Assembly (NCBI GenBank): GCA_037349315.1
Contig: JBAIAC010000006.1
Coordinates: 12,373,501-12,437,500 of the forward strand
Reading direction: 5' to 3'
Length of the DNA stretch: 64,000 nucleotides
From: Chelydra serpentina
Lineage: Eukaryota > Chordata > Testudines > Chelydridae
In this document: piece after piece, positions 33,722 through 44,445 of the stretch
How positions within the stretch are numbered: the first letter of the stretch is position 1
How the letters are laid out: each line of letters begins with the position of its first letter
The notes under the pieces: generated by a model
Seen by the model: only the letters and a program-made list of their open reading frames with translations
Databases searched by the model: none
Told to the model about the DNA's origin: nothing
Position numbers and translations under genes: made by a program

Positions 33722-34358
33722 CTCTAGATGATGATTCCTCATTTACAATTACATTTTAAGACCTATCAGTTAGCCCACCAATAAACCATTTAATGTATAC
33801 TGTTAACTTTATATCTTTCTAAGTTTTTTTAATCAAAATGTCCTACAGTACAAGTCACATACCTTACAGAAGTGTAAGTATATTATGTCAACACTATTAC
33901 CTTTATCAACCAAACGTTTGGTCTCATCAAAAAAAGCTATCAAATTATTTTGACAGAATCTATTTTCCATAAACCATGTTGATTTGCATTAATCACATTA
34001 CCCTCCTTTAATTCTTTATTAAACAAAGTCCCATATCAGCTGTTCGATTATCTTGCCCAGGATTGAAGTCAGGCTGATAGGCCTATAATTACCTGGGTTA
34101 TCCCATTTACCCTTTTTAAAAATTGACACATTAGCTTCCTTCTAATCTTCCAGAATTTCCATAGAGACTTATTGAAAATCAACATTAACAGTCCAGCAAG
34201 TTCTTCAGCCAGCTCTTTTAAAACTCTTGGATGCAAGCTATCTGGACATAATTATTTTTAAATGTCTAACTTTAGTAGCTTCTGTTTAACATCCTCCTGA
34301 GATACTAGTGGAACAGAAAGAGTGTTATCACCACAATATGATGAGACTATATCACCTT

Positions 34359-34546
34359 GGGGGGGGAGGGATAGCTCAGTAGTTTGAGCATTGGCCTGCT
34401 AAACCCAGGGTTGTGAGTTCAATCCTTGAGGGGGTCATTTGGGGATATGGGGCAAAAATTGGGGATTGGTCCTGCTTTGAGCAGGGGGTTGGACTAGATG
34501 ACCTCCTAAGGTCCCTTCCAACCCTGATATTCTATGATTCTATGAT
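34359..34546 (+). mobile_element. Cry-type tRNA-derived SINE, full length
   Basis: G-rich start, 'atagctcagtagtttgagca' (A box), 'ggttgtgagttcaatccttg' (B box), a middle section, then 'tcctgctttgagcagggggt', 'tggactagatgacctcctaa' and the tail 'ctatgattctatgat'. The last ~85 bases match the complement of the CR1 end at 61433-61510. Inserted into the minus LINE in opposite orientation. Confidence 0.95.
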
Positions 34547-34740
34547 CTGTTTTCCCCCAAATACAGAACAGAAATATTTATTGAATGCTTCTGCCTTTTC
34601 AGCATTATTATTGATAATTTCACCATTTCCATCTAGTAATGGACCAATAATATTGTGAGGAATAATTTTGTTCCTAATATATAAAAATCTCCTTCTTCTT
34701 ATCCTTAAGTACAAAACACTTGCCAAGTCTCTCAGAAACA

Positions 34741-35440
34741 TAGGGTCTGGCATCTGGCTGTCACAGCAGATGGAAAGCGGGCAGGAAGGACATCTGAGAA
34801 GGCATATCTTAAGCACCACCTGTGGTGGTTCTACACTGCTGCATCCTACTTTAGCATCCTGTTTATACTGGCCACTCTTCTTATGCAGCAGGAACTCCAA
34901 ACAGTGTCAGGTTTCTCAGCAGACAAATTTTCCACACCCTCCATTATACCTCACTATTCACCACCGGTCACTAATCTACCCATCAGTCACCAGATGATGA
35001 CACAACTCCATAGTATAGATGGTTGGTTTTCTCCCAGGCCACCTAGAAAAAACCTGCTCTCCTCTCCACTCAGGGACCTCAAGCAAGTCCACACTTCCAG
35101 TGCCACCACAGCTTGAAATAATGTTAACTCGATCACTAGTAGTGTTCTGCTGTCATAGACTGTCATGCCACACATCCAACTTCACAGCCCCCCTTTTTTA
35201 AAATATAAAACACTTGCCATTGTCCTGATGGGGGGAGAACCGTGGAACGAAGTAGCTTCAGAGCAGAGAAATGCAGAGATAGAAAAGAATGAATGCCAAG
35301 GAGATAACTGTTGCAACTTTTCAATTGCTTACACACGGAAAGTTAAAAGGGAGAAACTATATCATTTTTTCTCCTTGGACAGAAGAATGATGTACTGTAC
35401 TGTTACACTGCCTCCCAGTGCCATCTGCTCCAGTGCAGAC
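34741..35440. other. Unassigned DNA between LINE and Harbinger element
   Basis: No clear family. 34710-34730 and 35200-35216 share 'aaaacacttgcca', which may mark the ends of an unrecognised insertion into the LINE, but the match is short. Confidence 0.35.
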
Positions 35441-38200
35441 AAGTCACCTACCTAGGTTATCAGTGGCGATCTGCACCAGAACCTCCAAACTAGAAGGAAG
35501 AGAACAAGGGATGACCAGCTGATGGAGATACTTTGATGGAGCTAATGGAGCAGACTTTGGCAGGAGGTCAGATTGCCTCTTTGCTCTGTAGAAGCAGATG
35601 CTGTAGCGAGGCCAGCAGAACCACGCTGCATCTGAGAGAACACTAGAGAGTAAGGAAAGGATGGTTCTGGATTATGTCACTCATGACCATGTCATGAAGA
35701 GGCAGGACCACCAGAAGCAGAAGGAAAAGTACTAGCAGCAGAGGGACCTGTTTGTGTGCATGCTGGGACTGAGACACATCAGGTCCCAAAACAACTTGAC
35801 TGGCCCTCCCCAGAGCACAGTAGCAGTATAGGTCTAGTCTCCGGCTATGACTGCCCCTCACAATACCACGTCCTGCAGGTTGAGGACATCTAGGTGAAGG
35901 GTTAGCTAGTCCATGGATAGAACACATGGTCAGCTGTACCCTATGCACTCCACATACAGGCCTAGAAGAGGGACAACAAGTACTCTGATCATGTGCACTT
36001 CCATTATATGTGACATAACACTGCACCTCTTGTGTATTTAACTATCTTGAGGCAGCTAATCTTCCAGTTTCATTCATTGTCATTAAAATATTTTGCTGTT
36101 CAATCTCCTAGTGTGAGAGTTCCTTGGGAACTTCAAAACCTAAATATTTTAATACCATAATACTGACAATACATAAACTATTATCTCACATAGGTTCACT
36201 GACACAGAGCATGACTGTAATACCCAGATGATCTCATTTTCCCCTTTAAGCCAAGGATGTAGGAACACCGGCATCCCTTACTTCCCTAGTTCTCCTGGTC
36301 CCAGACAGTGTATATTCCGGCTGTCTACACTGGGTCTGTAAAGCAGCACAATCACCATCTCAATCCTGCCCAAAGTATTCCCCATTATCATCACACATGT
36401 ACAGTGCACACCATGCCTCAGTAAAATGAATGGCATTATACATGCTGCAGACCAAACTATTTTGTAGGCAGAAGCATCTGGCCTTCAGTCAGCCACACGC
36501 ATATTCCACCACCATCCTGTACTTTTTCAGTATGTAATTAAACCTTGACAGCAACTCTCACATCAGAGTAGGGCTTCATGAGATAGGAGAGCAGAGGATA
36601 TTCTGGGTCTGCCAAAATAACAGTGGGAACAGCTATCCTATTGATATCCATATTGCTGGGCGGGAATAAAGTCTCACTTTATCCAAATTCAAAAAGACTG
36701 GATCTCCAGAATAACCTGGAATCATGCACTCTGCCCATGAAACCCACAAAGGTATCTGTGAACCTCCCTTTGTGGTCAGCCAAGGCCTGCAGAACGAGAG
36801 GGTAGCATTGTGAACCCGTGAATTCTCAACCACAATCATTGGCAGACAATCATTAATGTAGTGCATCACTATTTTAGTTTATCATCACCAACAACCAAAG
36901 GCACTTAGTCCACTTTTTCCCATAGTTCTCTTATCTTTATGGCTAGTCCACAGTTTCCTGGGAAGGCAGGCCCCAGCCTGTGTCCAACTCTCCCCATATT
37001 CGGTGCTTTATTTCCCAGCGATATTTGTCTCTTCTCCTGTCCCTTTCGGGAGCTGTTTTTTGCTGCTATTATTATTTTGTTTTCCTTATGCACTCCTAGG
37101 TACTGCTTCAGCCCCCCAGTCTTCCAGAGTGCTGCCTCATCCTTCTCTGTCTCTCTTGGAATGATGTGGGTCTGGTTTACGTAGTCCCAGATCCCGCCCA
37201 CTCCTAGCAGCCCCTGAGACAACTACTTAATAGGAATCAGCAGCTTGTTTTCGGGGTGCGTGGTTTTTTCCTCTCCCCGCCCCCATGTGACAGTAAACTT
37301 TGTCACAAATATCCTTTTCAGTTTGCAAAATCATTTGCACTTTGGGGATGGGGCAGATAATGCACATATGTGCAGATGATGATCCTAGCATGGTCCAGGA
37401 ACCATTTGCTCAAAATCCACTATTCCAGTGACTATTCCAATCTTAACACATGCACATACACACCCAAGTGAACCAAAGCTATAATTGCTTTGCAAACCTC
37501 TATCACCACAACACCAAAATTTGACTTCCCAAACTGATTAGTCACTGACCTTTAATTGTCTAGGATTGTCAACTTCCAGACAGCAATAACAATCCACTTC
37601 TGGACTGGTATGGGCTGTCTCATCTGCATATCAGGGCACTAAAAGACCAATGCAAGCTCCTCACACAGCTCCAAGGTAGTCTTCCACATGTAAAAGTCCT
37701 GGGCCCACTGCTGGTCATCCCAGGTCACTATGTCAATGTACTCCCATCACTCTGTGGTTGTGGTCCTGCTCCAGAACTGCCAGTTAGCAAAGGGCAATTC
37801 CTCAGCTGTGGAAACATACATGAGCAATCTTCACTCTTCCATCATATCTGCATCCAGCCCGTATAATCTCATTAACAAACCACATCATTGCTGTCTGAAG
37901 GTGAAAATCTACTTCCATAAGGCCCTCCATAACATCTCATGCCCTGCATCTGCCTTCTGCTCCCAAAATAAGAATTCCATTAATGCTAACATTGGGTACA
38001 GGGCATCGTTCTGAATCAGAGAAACGCCGTCACACTGTAGTGCAGGTTGTGAACACAAAACCAGAAGTGGCGTACTGTAATGAGTTGCTGGGCAAACACT
38101 ACTTCTGACCATGTACCCAGAGAAGATGGAAAACATTTCCCACAATACCCCATAAAAGATTTCAAAGAGTAGCTCACACTATAGCAACGCTAAGAACCAA
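35441..38200 (-). mobile_element. PIF/Harbinger transposon, decayed
   Basis: The minus strand from about 38060 to 36430 carries pieces of a PIF/Harbinger transposase. 35450-36110 on the other side may be its second (Myb/SANT-type) region, but I see no diagnostic motif there. 36900-37260 does not read as transposase and may be a further insertion. Terminal repeats were not located with certainty. Confidence 0.6.
36430..38060 (-). pseudogene. Broken PIF/Harbinger transposase
   Basis: In minus-strand order: near 37660-37790 a 'STAEELPFANWQFWSRTTTT' block followed by 'TWDDQQWAQDF' and 'LELCEEL', typical of the N-terminal part of vertebrate Harbinger transposases; near 37500 a 'FGVVVIEVCKAI' helix-turn-helix-like block; near 36700-36800 a 'FVGFMGRVHDSR' catalytic block; near 36560-36640 'VILADPEYPLLSYLMKPYSD', the second catalytic region. 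These parts lie in different frames with stops between them, so the gene is dead. The enzyme would cut and paste DNA at TWA target sites. Confidence 0.75.
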
Positions 38201-38225
38201 AGAGTATGCCCCCAGAAGGCCCACA

Positions 38226-38395
38226 GCCTCACTTGGTTCAATACAGTGCCAGCATGGATACATTAGCTTGAGTATGGCTCAAGCTACCCTTTGCAGTGTA
38301 GATTCTCTCACTTGAGCTAGCCTACCTTGAACACAGAAACTAAAGTATAGTAACTAGTTAACTCTGCAGTAAAGACATACCTTTAACGTTAGTTA
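38226..38395. repeat. Truncated MITE with 'gcagtgtaga' motifs
   Basis: Has 'cttgagtatggctcaagcta', 'tttgcagtgtagattctctc' and the end 'ctgcagtaaagacatacctt', in the style of turtle MITEs whose ends read 'aaggtatgtcta.actgcag'. Similar to 55484-55741. Left end missing. Confidence 0.45.
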
Positions 38396-39396
38396 CCTCA
38401 ACAGAGAAGAATATTTACTCATATGAACAAAAAGCAAAGATTTATTGGATACCAACCAGCAAGCAGAAATTAGTTTTTTCTGGAGGAAATTTTGATACCA
38501 TTTCTGCCTATCAAGGCAGGTGGCCAGACTAACCCAAGATATTAGTGAATGCAACTGTGATCAAAACTGCAAGTTTTGTGGAAAGGTAGGAGATTTTTAA
38601 CATGGACTTAAAAGTGAAGTTTTCTAAATACTTTATCTTTTTTTTTTATTGCATTCCATAGTAGGGCCCTGGCTTATAACATGTGATGATCACCATGTAA
38701 TAATATCACTTAGATTAAACTAAGTAAAATGGATCCAGAGAATGTAAACATAGCTCCTTTTATTGTAAACAAAATTTGATCCCAATGATTCAGGGGCTAT
38801 ATCTTTGGGCACCCATCAGAATAATGTATTTTGCCTTTGGAGTTCAGGTAGCACCCTTATACTATAGGCCTCTAATACAGTTTTGCTGTTGAGACCGTTT
38901 AAAACAATGGAATACTGAGAATCTCTGCTCGTTAGAATCCAGAGAAAAAGCTAATATTAGGACCTGCCAAACTATCATCTTCCGGCTTTTTCCTAACATA
39001 TCTTACCACTAAATGGTACAGGCAAATTTACATTTAAAGGCCCACTACCAGTTAGACACAGTTTCTATAAAATAGCAAAAATACGTGCATGCATGCAGCT
39101 AGTTTTAATGATAATCAATATGCTCAGAGTCCAGAAGATTAGGTTATCTCTTGACTAGCCTGAGAGAGTAGCCATTTCATTAAAGTATCCATTGCGGGGC
39201 TTCTCTGCTCACAGATGTCATAATGTGCATGAGACCTCTCCTTGAGAGAAATCAAATCTTGTGAGTAGAATAGCACTTGGTGTGCAATGAAATCTGGGGC
39301 ACCTCCTTAGCTGGGTACATTGTGAATGTAAATCCCAGTGTAGCAATAGTACAGATTCAGAGAAGCTATTAAAATTGATGGTCCCTGGAACCGGAC
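38396..39396. other. Unassigned AT-rich DNA
   Basis: No recognised gene or repeat. Contains a run of T at 38639-38648. Confidence 0.5.
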
Positions 39397-39521
39397 TAGT
39401 GTGACCAGACAGCAAATGTCAAAATCAGGACAAGGGGGTGGGGAGCTAATAGGAGCCTATATAAGAAAAAGACCTCAAAATCAGGACTGTCCCTATAAAA
39501 TCGGGACATTTGGTTACCCTA
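39397..39521. mobile_element. hAT-like MITE, 125 bp, perfect 8-bp target duplication
   Basis: Left end 'tagtgtgaccagacagcaaa' pairs with the complement of the right end 'tagggtaaccaaatgtcccg'. The octamer aaccggac flanks it perfectly (39389-39396 and 39522-39529). Interior 'atataagaaaaagacctcaa' matches a known amniote MITE style. Confidence 0.92.
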
Positions 39522-40846
39522 AACCGGACACATCATCCTGCAAACTATGAATACACCATGCGATGGAGGAGAAGAAAGGCATCTGTTGTGAAATGAATAA
39601 CTGCTAAAGGACACTTAAGATGCGCCATAAGAGAGGGCAGTTGAAAAGGCCATAGCAGAGGAAGTAATCCAGGTCTCACTGAGAGCCATGAGATGAAATG
39701 GTCATAGATATGAATGATTTTTTTGCCTTAAGATGGACTGGAAAGGGGGCAGAAAAGGAAGAAATGTGGGGGGAGGGGAGAACAAGTGTGAGGAGAGATA
39801 GGTAGAGATGATCGAGGGGGTGCAATTGCCAATCCTGGCTCTCCCCACAGTTCTCTTCACTATCTTCTTTATTTTCCCCTCTTTCCTTCCTCTTCTCCTT
39901 CTATTGATATCTTCACCCTTTCCTTCTCCTCTACTGCTCTTGCCAGTTCCGTCTTTCACTTCTTCTGTCCTATAGCCTCTTCCACCCCCCAACCCCATGT
40001 ACACAAGTCCACATACCGCCTGTCCCCCTCTCGCCACCTCCTCCTCTTTAGTGATACCTACTTCTAACTCTGGCCTTCCCTCCATTGCCACCCTCCGCTC
40101 AGCACAGTAGAAAGCATGTGTCAGAGGCAATGATGGGGCATGTCCGCAGCATGTTGAATTCTGGGCTATCTCCAGCTGACGGATATTCCCTTGGGAACTA
40201 TCGTACACTGGTATTAATTACAGTATACTGGAGAGTGCTCTAACCTTCACTGGCACTGGGCTGGGCCACAGCCAGGCAAAGAATCAGAGAGCAATAAATG
40301 AGTCTCTCATGGACCTCCCGCTCTGAAGCCTAAGTGGATCTTTGCCACATACAAGAATCTGGCCCATTTCTTTTCTTTCAGGTTTTAAAAACACTTATAT
40401 AAGTTACAAACCTATCATGCAATTACCAAAACATTTTAGAATCTATTTTATTTTTCATTATCTACTTTTTTTTGCATTACATGTAGCCTGGACAGCGAAA
40501 ACAATCTAGTTAGTTTCACTTTTGTTTCTACTCAATTTCATTTTTGTGTTCTGATGACCTACGAAAATGCTGTGATCAATATTTGCTTTGCAAACACTGC
40601 AGAGGAATGCATTTTTAAAAATCCTATTAGAATTAAAAAATGCTTCATGGAAACATTTCTACTGACCACAGGCTTCAAAATAACTTGTTTTGACTAAACC
40701 AGAGTTTTGGGATAAATGTGACTTAAGGTGTTATGTAAGTGAAAACATCAAGAAAACAATATACAATATATCAGAATGTTTAACTCAGGTCAGGAATACA
40801 TTTATGGGGGGCTTTGTTTGAGGGCATTTCTATGTTCATTTTCACT
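39522..40846. other. Unassigned DNA with a pyrimidine-rich tract
   Basis: 39838-40010 is strongly C/T-rich on the plus strand. It opens a 168-codon minus frame (39702-40208) that is rich in glycine, arginine and lysine and has no domain. Nothing else recognised. Confidence 0.5.
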
Positions 40847-41393
40847 AGGGCAGTCGATTAATTGCCGTTAACTCAATTAATTAATTAACTCAAAAAATTA
40901 ATCGTGATTGATCGCAATTTTAATCTCACTGTTAAGCAAAAGAATACCAATTGAAATTTATTAAATATTTTGGATGTTTTTTCTACATTTTCAAATATAA
41001 TGATTTCAATTACAACACAGAATGCAAAGTATGCACGTCCCTGCGGCCCGCCGCTTCCCACAGCTCCCATTGTGCCAGGAACAGCAAACCACGGCCACTG
41101 GGAGCTGCAGAGGGCCATGCCTGCAGACAGTCAACGTCAACAAAATATCTCACGGCCTGCAATCAGATTACCCTGATGGGCTGCATACGGCCCGCGGGCC
41201 ACAGGTTGCCCATTACAGCTTTAGAGCCTGGAAGTCCATTCAGTCCTACTTCTTATTCAGCCAATCGCAAAGACAAACAAGTTTGTTCACATTTACAGGA
41301 CATAATGCTACCCGCTTCTTAGTTACTATGTCACCTGTTTGCATGGCAGGTGTTTGCATGGCATTTTTGTAACTGGGATTGCAAGGTATTTAC
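40847..41393 (-). mobile_element. ZBED-like hAT transposon 3' part, minus copy
   Basis: Begins with the terminal repeat 'agggcagtcgattaattgcc' and continues as the complement of the plus copy at 14999-15877 ('taccaattgaaatttattaaatatttt'). After a nested hAT piece (41034-41215) it resumes with 'gcctggaagtccattcagtc', 'caaacaagtttgttcacatt' and 'tgcaaggtatttac', matching 15420-15330 in reverse. Ends where the Harbinger MITE begins. Confidence 0.75.
41034..41215. mobile_element. hAT MITE fragment nested in the ZBED-like element
   Basis: 'ccgcttcccacagctcccat' and 'cactgggagctgcagagg' match the interior of the 12630-12874 element. Its right end 'gcgggccacaggttgccca' is a diverged terminus; the left terminus is absent. 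Surrounding hAT sequence resumes on both sides. Confidence 0.65.
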
Positions 41394-41396
41394 TAA

Positions 41397-41692
41397 GGGT
41401 AGGTCTACACTTACCGGCTGGATCGGAGGCGTCGGATCGATGTTCTGGGTTCGATTTATCGCGTCTTGTCTAGACGCGATAAATTGAACCAGGAAGTGCT
41501 CCCCCATCGACGCTGGTAATCCAGCTCGACGAACGGAGTAGGCGGAGTCGACGGAGGAGCCTGCGCGCCGCGTGTGGACCCCGGGTAAGTACGTTTTCAT
41601 TCGAACTAAGATAGTTTGACTTCAGCTACGTTATTCATGTAGCTGAAGTTGCGTATCTTAGTTCGAATTGGGGGGTTAGTGTAGACCAGCCC
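41397..41692. mobile_element. PIF/Harbinger-type MITE, 296 bp, TAA duplication
   Basis: Ends 'gggtaggtctacacttacc' and, complemented, 'gggctggtctacactaacc' are inverted repeats, flanked by taa on both sides (41394-41396, 41693-41695), the TWA target of Harbinger elements. Two internal hairpins: 41449-41489 (18 of 19 paired around 'tgtct') and 41600-41668 around 'gttattcat'. CpG-rich compared with everything nearby. A relative lies at 55190-55483. Confidence 0.88.
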
Positions 41693-41696
41693 TAAG

Positions 41697-42035
41697 ATAC
41701 TCATGTTGGTTTAGTTCCACCCTTCTCTAATCTGTTTGCAATTCAAAATTGAAAAACACAAAACTACATATTTGCAGGAGGAACCTTGCCATTGCATGGA
41801 TTCATTGGAGCAAGCTCATCAATCTGCTTCAGCAAAGAACAAGCATCATTCAACAAATAGCTCTTCACACAATCAGTACTTCCACTGGGACCTCAGGACA
41901 GAGTGGAAGGATCAGAGGAGGAAGCTATTGCCATAATCCTGCAGGAAGAAGATGAAAGAATACATTACCATATACTTCACAGCTGGTAGCAGGCCATCCC
42001 AATATTTCCCTGAACCTGGCACTGAAGTCTCCAAA
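41697..42035. other. Unassigned DNA
   Basis: Not recognised. May be an upstream part of the LINE that follows, but no reverse transcriptase motif is visible here. Confidence 0.4.
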
Positions 42036-43300
42036 GAGTTTAACTGACAGGTCTCAAAAAGTAGTTGTCAATGGGGAATCATCAAATGGGTTTTTTTCTA
42101 ATGGACTTTAGCAGGATTGGTTCTAGACTTGACTCTTTCCATGTTTTTATCAATTACATGGAATTAAAATTTGTGAACACAAAGACTGGTGGAATGGTAA
42201 ATGAGTAGAACTGGGCAGTCATACAGAGCAATCTGGATCTCTTGGTAACCTGGGCCCATTCAAAATAAATTTAACACAGACAAATGAGAGGTCATACATC
42301 TAGAGATAAAAAATGCAGGCCATACCTACAGAATGGGGGGACAATATCCTAGAAAGCAGTGATCCTGAAAAAGATTTAGGGGAAATAATGGACAAACAAC
42401 TCAACATGAACTTCCCAGTGCAATGCTGTGGCTAAAAGGGCTAATGGGATCTTTGGAGTCATAACAGGGAAGTAGTGAGTGGCAGCAGGGAGGTGATTTT
42501 ACCACTGTACATGGCTTTGGTGAGTGACACTACAATACCGTGACCAGTTCTGGTAGTCTCATCTTAAAAAGTGTTGAAAAATTGGAGAGGATGGAGAGAA
42601 GGGACCCAGAAATTATTCAAGGGCTGGGAAAAGTAACTACAGTGAGAGACTTAGAGACCTCAATTTGTTTATCTTATCAAAAAGAAAACGGAGATTGATG
42701 ACCTGATTACGGTGTACAAGGGAGAAAAGATCACTAAAGGGATTTTTAATCTAGTGGAGAAAGGCGTAACAAGTATCGATGGTTGGAACTTCGTGACATA
42801 GGTGCTGGAACTAGAGGTGCTGGGGGTGCCTGAAGTGGTTTCCATCATATAAAGGATTTACAGTTTGGTTCACTGGCTCTCAGCACCCACACTATACAAA
42901 TTGTTTCAGCATCCCTGCTTCATGAGAGACTCCAGGAGTTCAATCTGTTTAGCTTCACCAAGAGAAGGTTAAGGGGCAACTTAATCAGATTCTATAAAGT
43001 ATTTACATAAGAAACAAAACTTTCATAGTGAGCTATTCAATCTAGCAGGTCTAACAAAAGATTCAAAAGCCAGAAGTGCAAGCTAGACCATTTCAAACTA
43101 GAGAGAAGGCACAAACTTTTAAAAGCAAGGGTTAACCACTGGAACAACTTATGAAGGATTGTGGTGGAGTCTCCATCCCTGACAATTTCTAAACAAAATT
43201 GGAACAGTGAGAGTGATTAACTACTGGAAAAAACCACTAAGGGAAGTTGTGGATTCTCCATCTCTTGGGATGCTTCAAATCCAGACAGGACTAATAAACG
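42036..43300 (+). mobile_element. CR1/L2-type LINE 3' part, with a nested MITE
   Basis: Same family as 32696-34740: 'atctagagataaaaaatgca', 'ggccatacctacagaatggg' and 'ctgaaaaagatttaggggaa' correspond to the segment there ending in the 'LLGTKN' block. A later part ('agaagggacccagaaattat') is the 'VQRR' region. 42804-42920 is a nested MITE. After it the 3' region seems partly duplicated: 'ggttaaccactggaacaact' (43131) and 'gattaactactggaaaaaac' (43216). Confidence 0.75.
42804..42920. mobile_element. Small MITE nested in LINE
   Basis: Begins 'ggtgctggaactagaggtgc' and ends 'ttgtttcagcatccctg'; the complement of the end (ggatgctgaaac) pairs with the start (ggtgctggaac). LINE sequence flanks both sides. 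About 117 bp, non-coding. Confidence 0.65.
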
Positions 43301-44264
43301 CAGGGAAGACATAGATCTGAGGATTTATTAGAACATGTTTAGGATGGATGGAAAACAAACTAAAATGGAAGAGAGATTATATTACTTGGGGAAACTGGGT
43401 TGTAGGAAGGAAATAAGAAGGATTAAATATGTAGAGGGTTCCCTAGGAGAAAATGTGAAGGGCACTGAGAGTTGCTGGGAGTGGCCTCGTAAATAAAGTT
43501 ACTGACAGGAAAAGAGTAGGTAAAATCTGGCTTGTATGGAGGAGAAAAATCTGAATGAAGAGTCACAGACAATGTAAAGAAGTAGGAAGAGAGCACATAA
43601 GCTAAAGAGGAGCTCAGAAGTCCTGCTGAAGAGCCAGGATACTGCTCAGGTTGGTGTCATGGTGCTAGTAGGTCAATATGGTTGATGATGGGTAAGAGAG
43701 ATGAAAACAGATACCAAAAAATCAGTAATAAAACAAGAGGAAACATTCAGACTTAGCAATCCCTTCATTAATATTCACATAATATATTTGATAACATTAA
43801 ATATAATTATTACAATAATCTCAAGAAATAGCAATTAAACTGTATCAATGTTCCTTTAATGAGAACAGGTAAGAGCACAAAGTGGTTTCATTGTGCAAGT
43901 ACATACGAACCACTAGGTAAACAATCTATTTTCAGTGTCTAGCAAAATAAATAGCAAGTTGTGTAAGGAAAGAAAGACAAATTCAGTTTGAAAACATGGC
44001 ATTAGTAATAAGAGCATGATCCAATGCCCAGTTAATTCAGTGTAAAGTTTCCCCTCTATATTCAGTGAGCACTGGATCAGATCCAAAGCTAAATAAAATA
44101 AGGTTAAAAGATAAATATGATTTTTAAGATTGACAGTCTCCCTTTAAATTAAAATCAACAAGTTTCATCATAAAAACACTTACTTTCCTTATTTAAAGTC
44201 TAGCATGTTCATGCATATATTTTAAAAAGTATTTTACAAGTTTACATAATTTTCAAATGTAGGT
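43301..44264. other. Unassigned DNA
   Basis: No recognised gene or repeat. Confidence 0.5.
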
Positions 44265-44445
44265 GGCTAAAACTGGAAATCTAAATCTATATTTAGGCAC
44301 CTTAATAAAAGTGAACCAATTTTCAAGGAGCTGAGCACTCAATTCCTACGGAATTCAGTTCCCACTCAATGGAAGCTGCAAGTGCTCAGTTTCTGAAACT
44401 CAGTCCACTTTTACTTAGATGCCTAAATACAGAATTATGTATCCA
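44265..44445. repeat. Imperfect fold-back repeat (MITE-like)
   Basis: 'atttaggcaccttaataaaa' pairs with the complement of 44408-44430 ('acttttacttagatgcctaaat'), and 'ttttcaaggagctgagcact' pairs with the complement of 'agtgctcagtttctgaaact'. The arms are about 75 and 60 bases with a short centre. Typical of old amniote fold-back elements around 'gctgagcac'. Confidence 0.65.

Larger units (their letters stand above)
32696..34740 (-). mobile_element. CR1/L2-type LINE, minus copy, carrying a hAT and a SINE
   Basis: Starts (minus sense) near 34740 with the linker between endonuclease and reverse transcriptase: 'HNIIGPLLDGNGEIINNNAE' then 'KAEAFNKYFCSVFGGK'. It continues as reverse transcriptase to 32696, ending with a 'VYFNMAKYKYILLGTKN' block. 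It is interrupted by a Cry SINE (34359-34546) and a hAT element (33131-33721), with the LINE resuming at each border. The plus copy at 32032 is of the same family, so 32032-32695 and its complement within 32696-34110 form long inverted arms. Frames are broken. Confidence 0.88.

Noticed and set aside
34359..34370. G-rich run as a regulatory G-quadruplex
   Set aside because: It is the normal G-rich start of the SINE.
39702..40208. 168-codon open frame on the minus strand
   Set aside because: Low-complexity Arg/Lys/Gly-rich translation of a pyrimidine-rich tract; no domain and no splice context.
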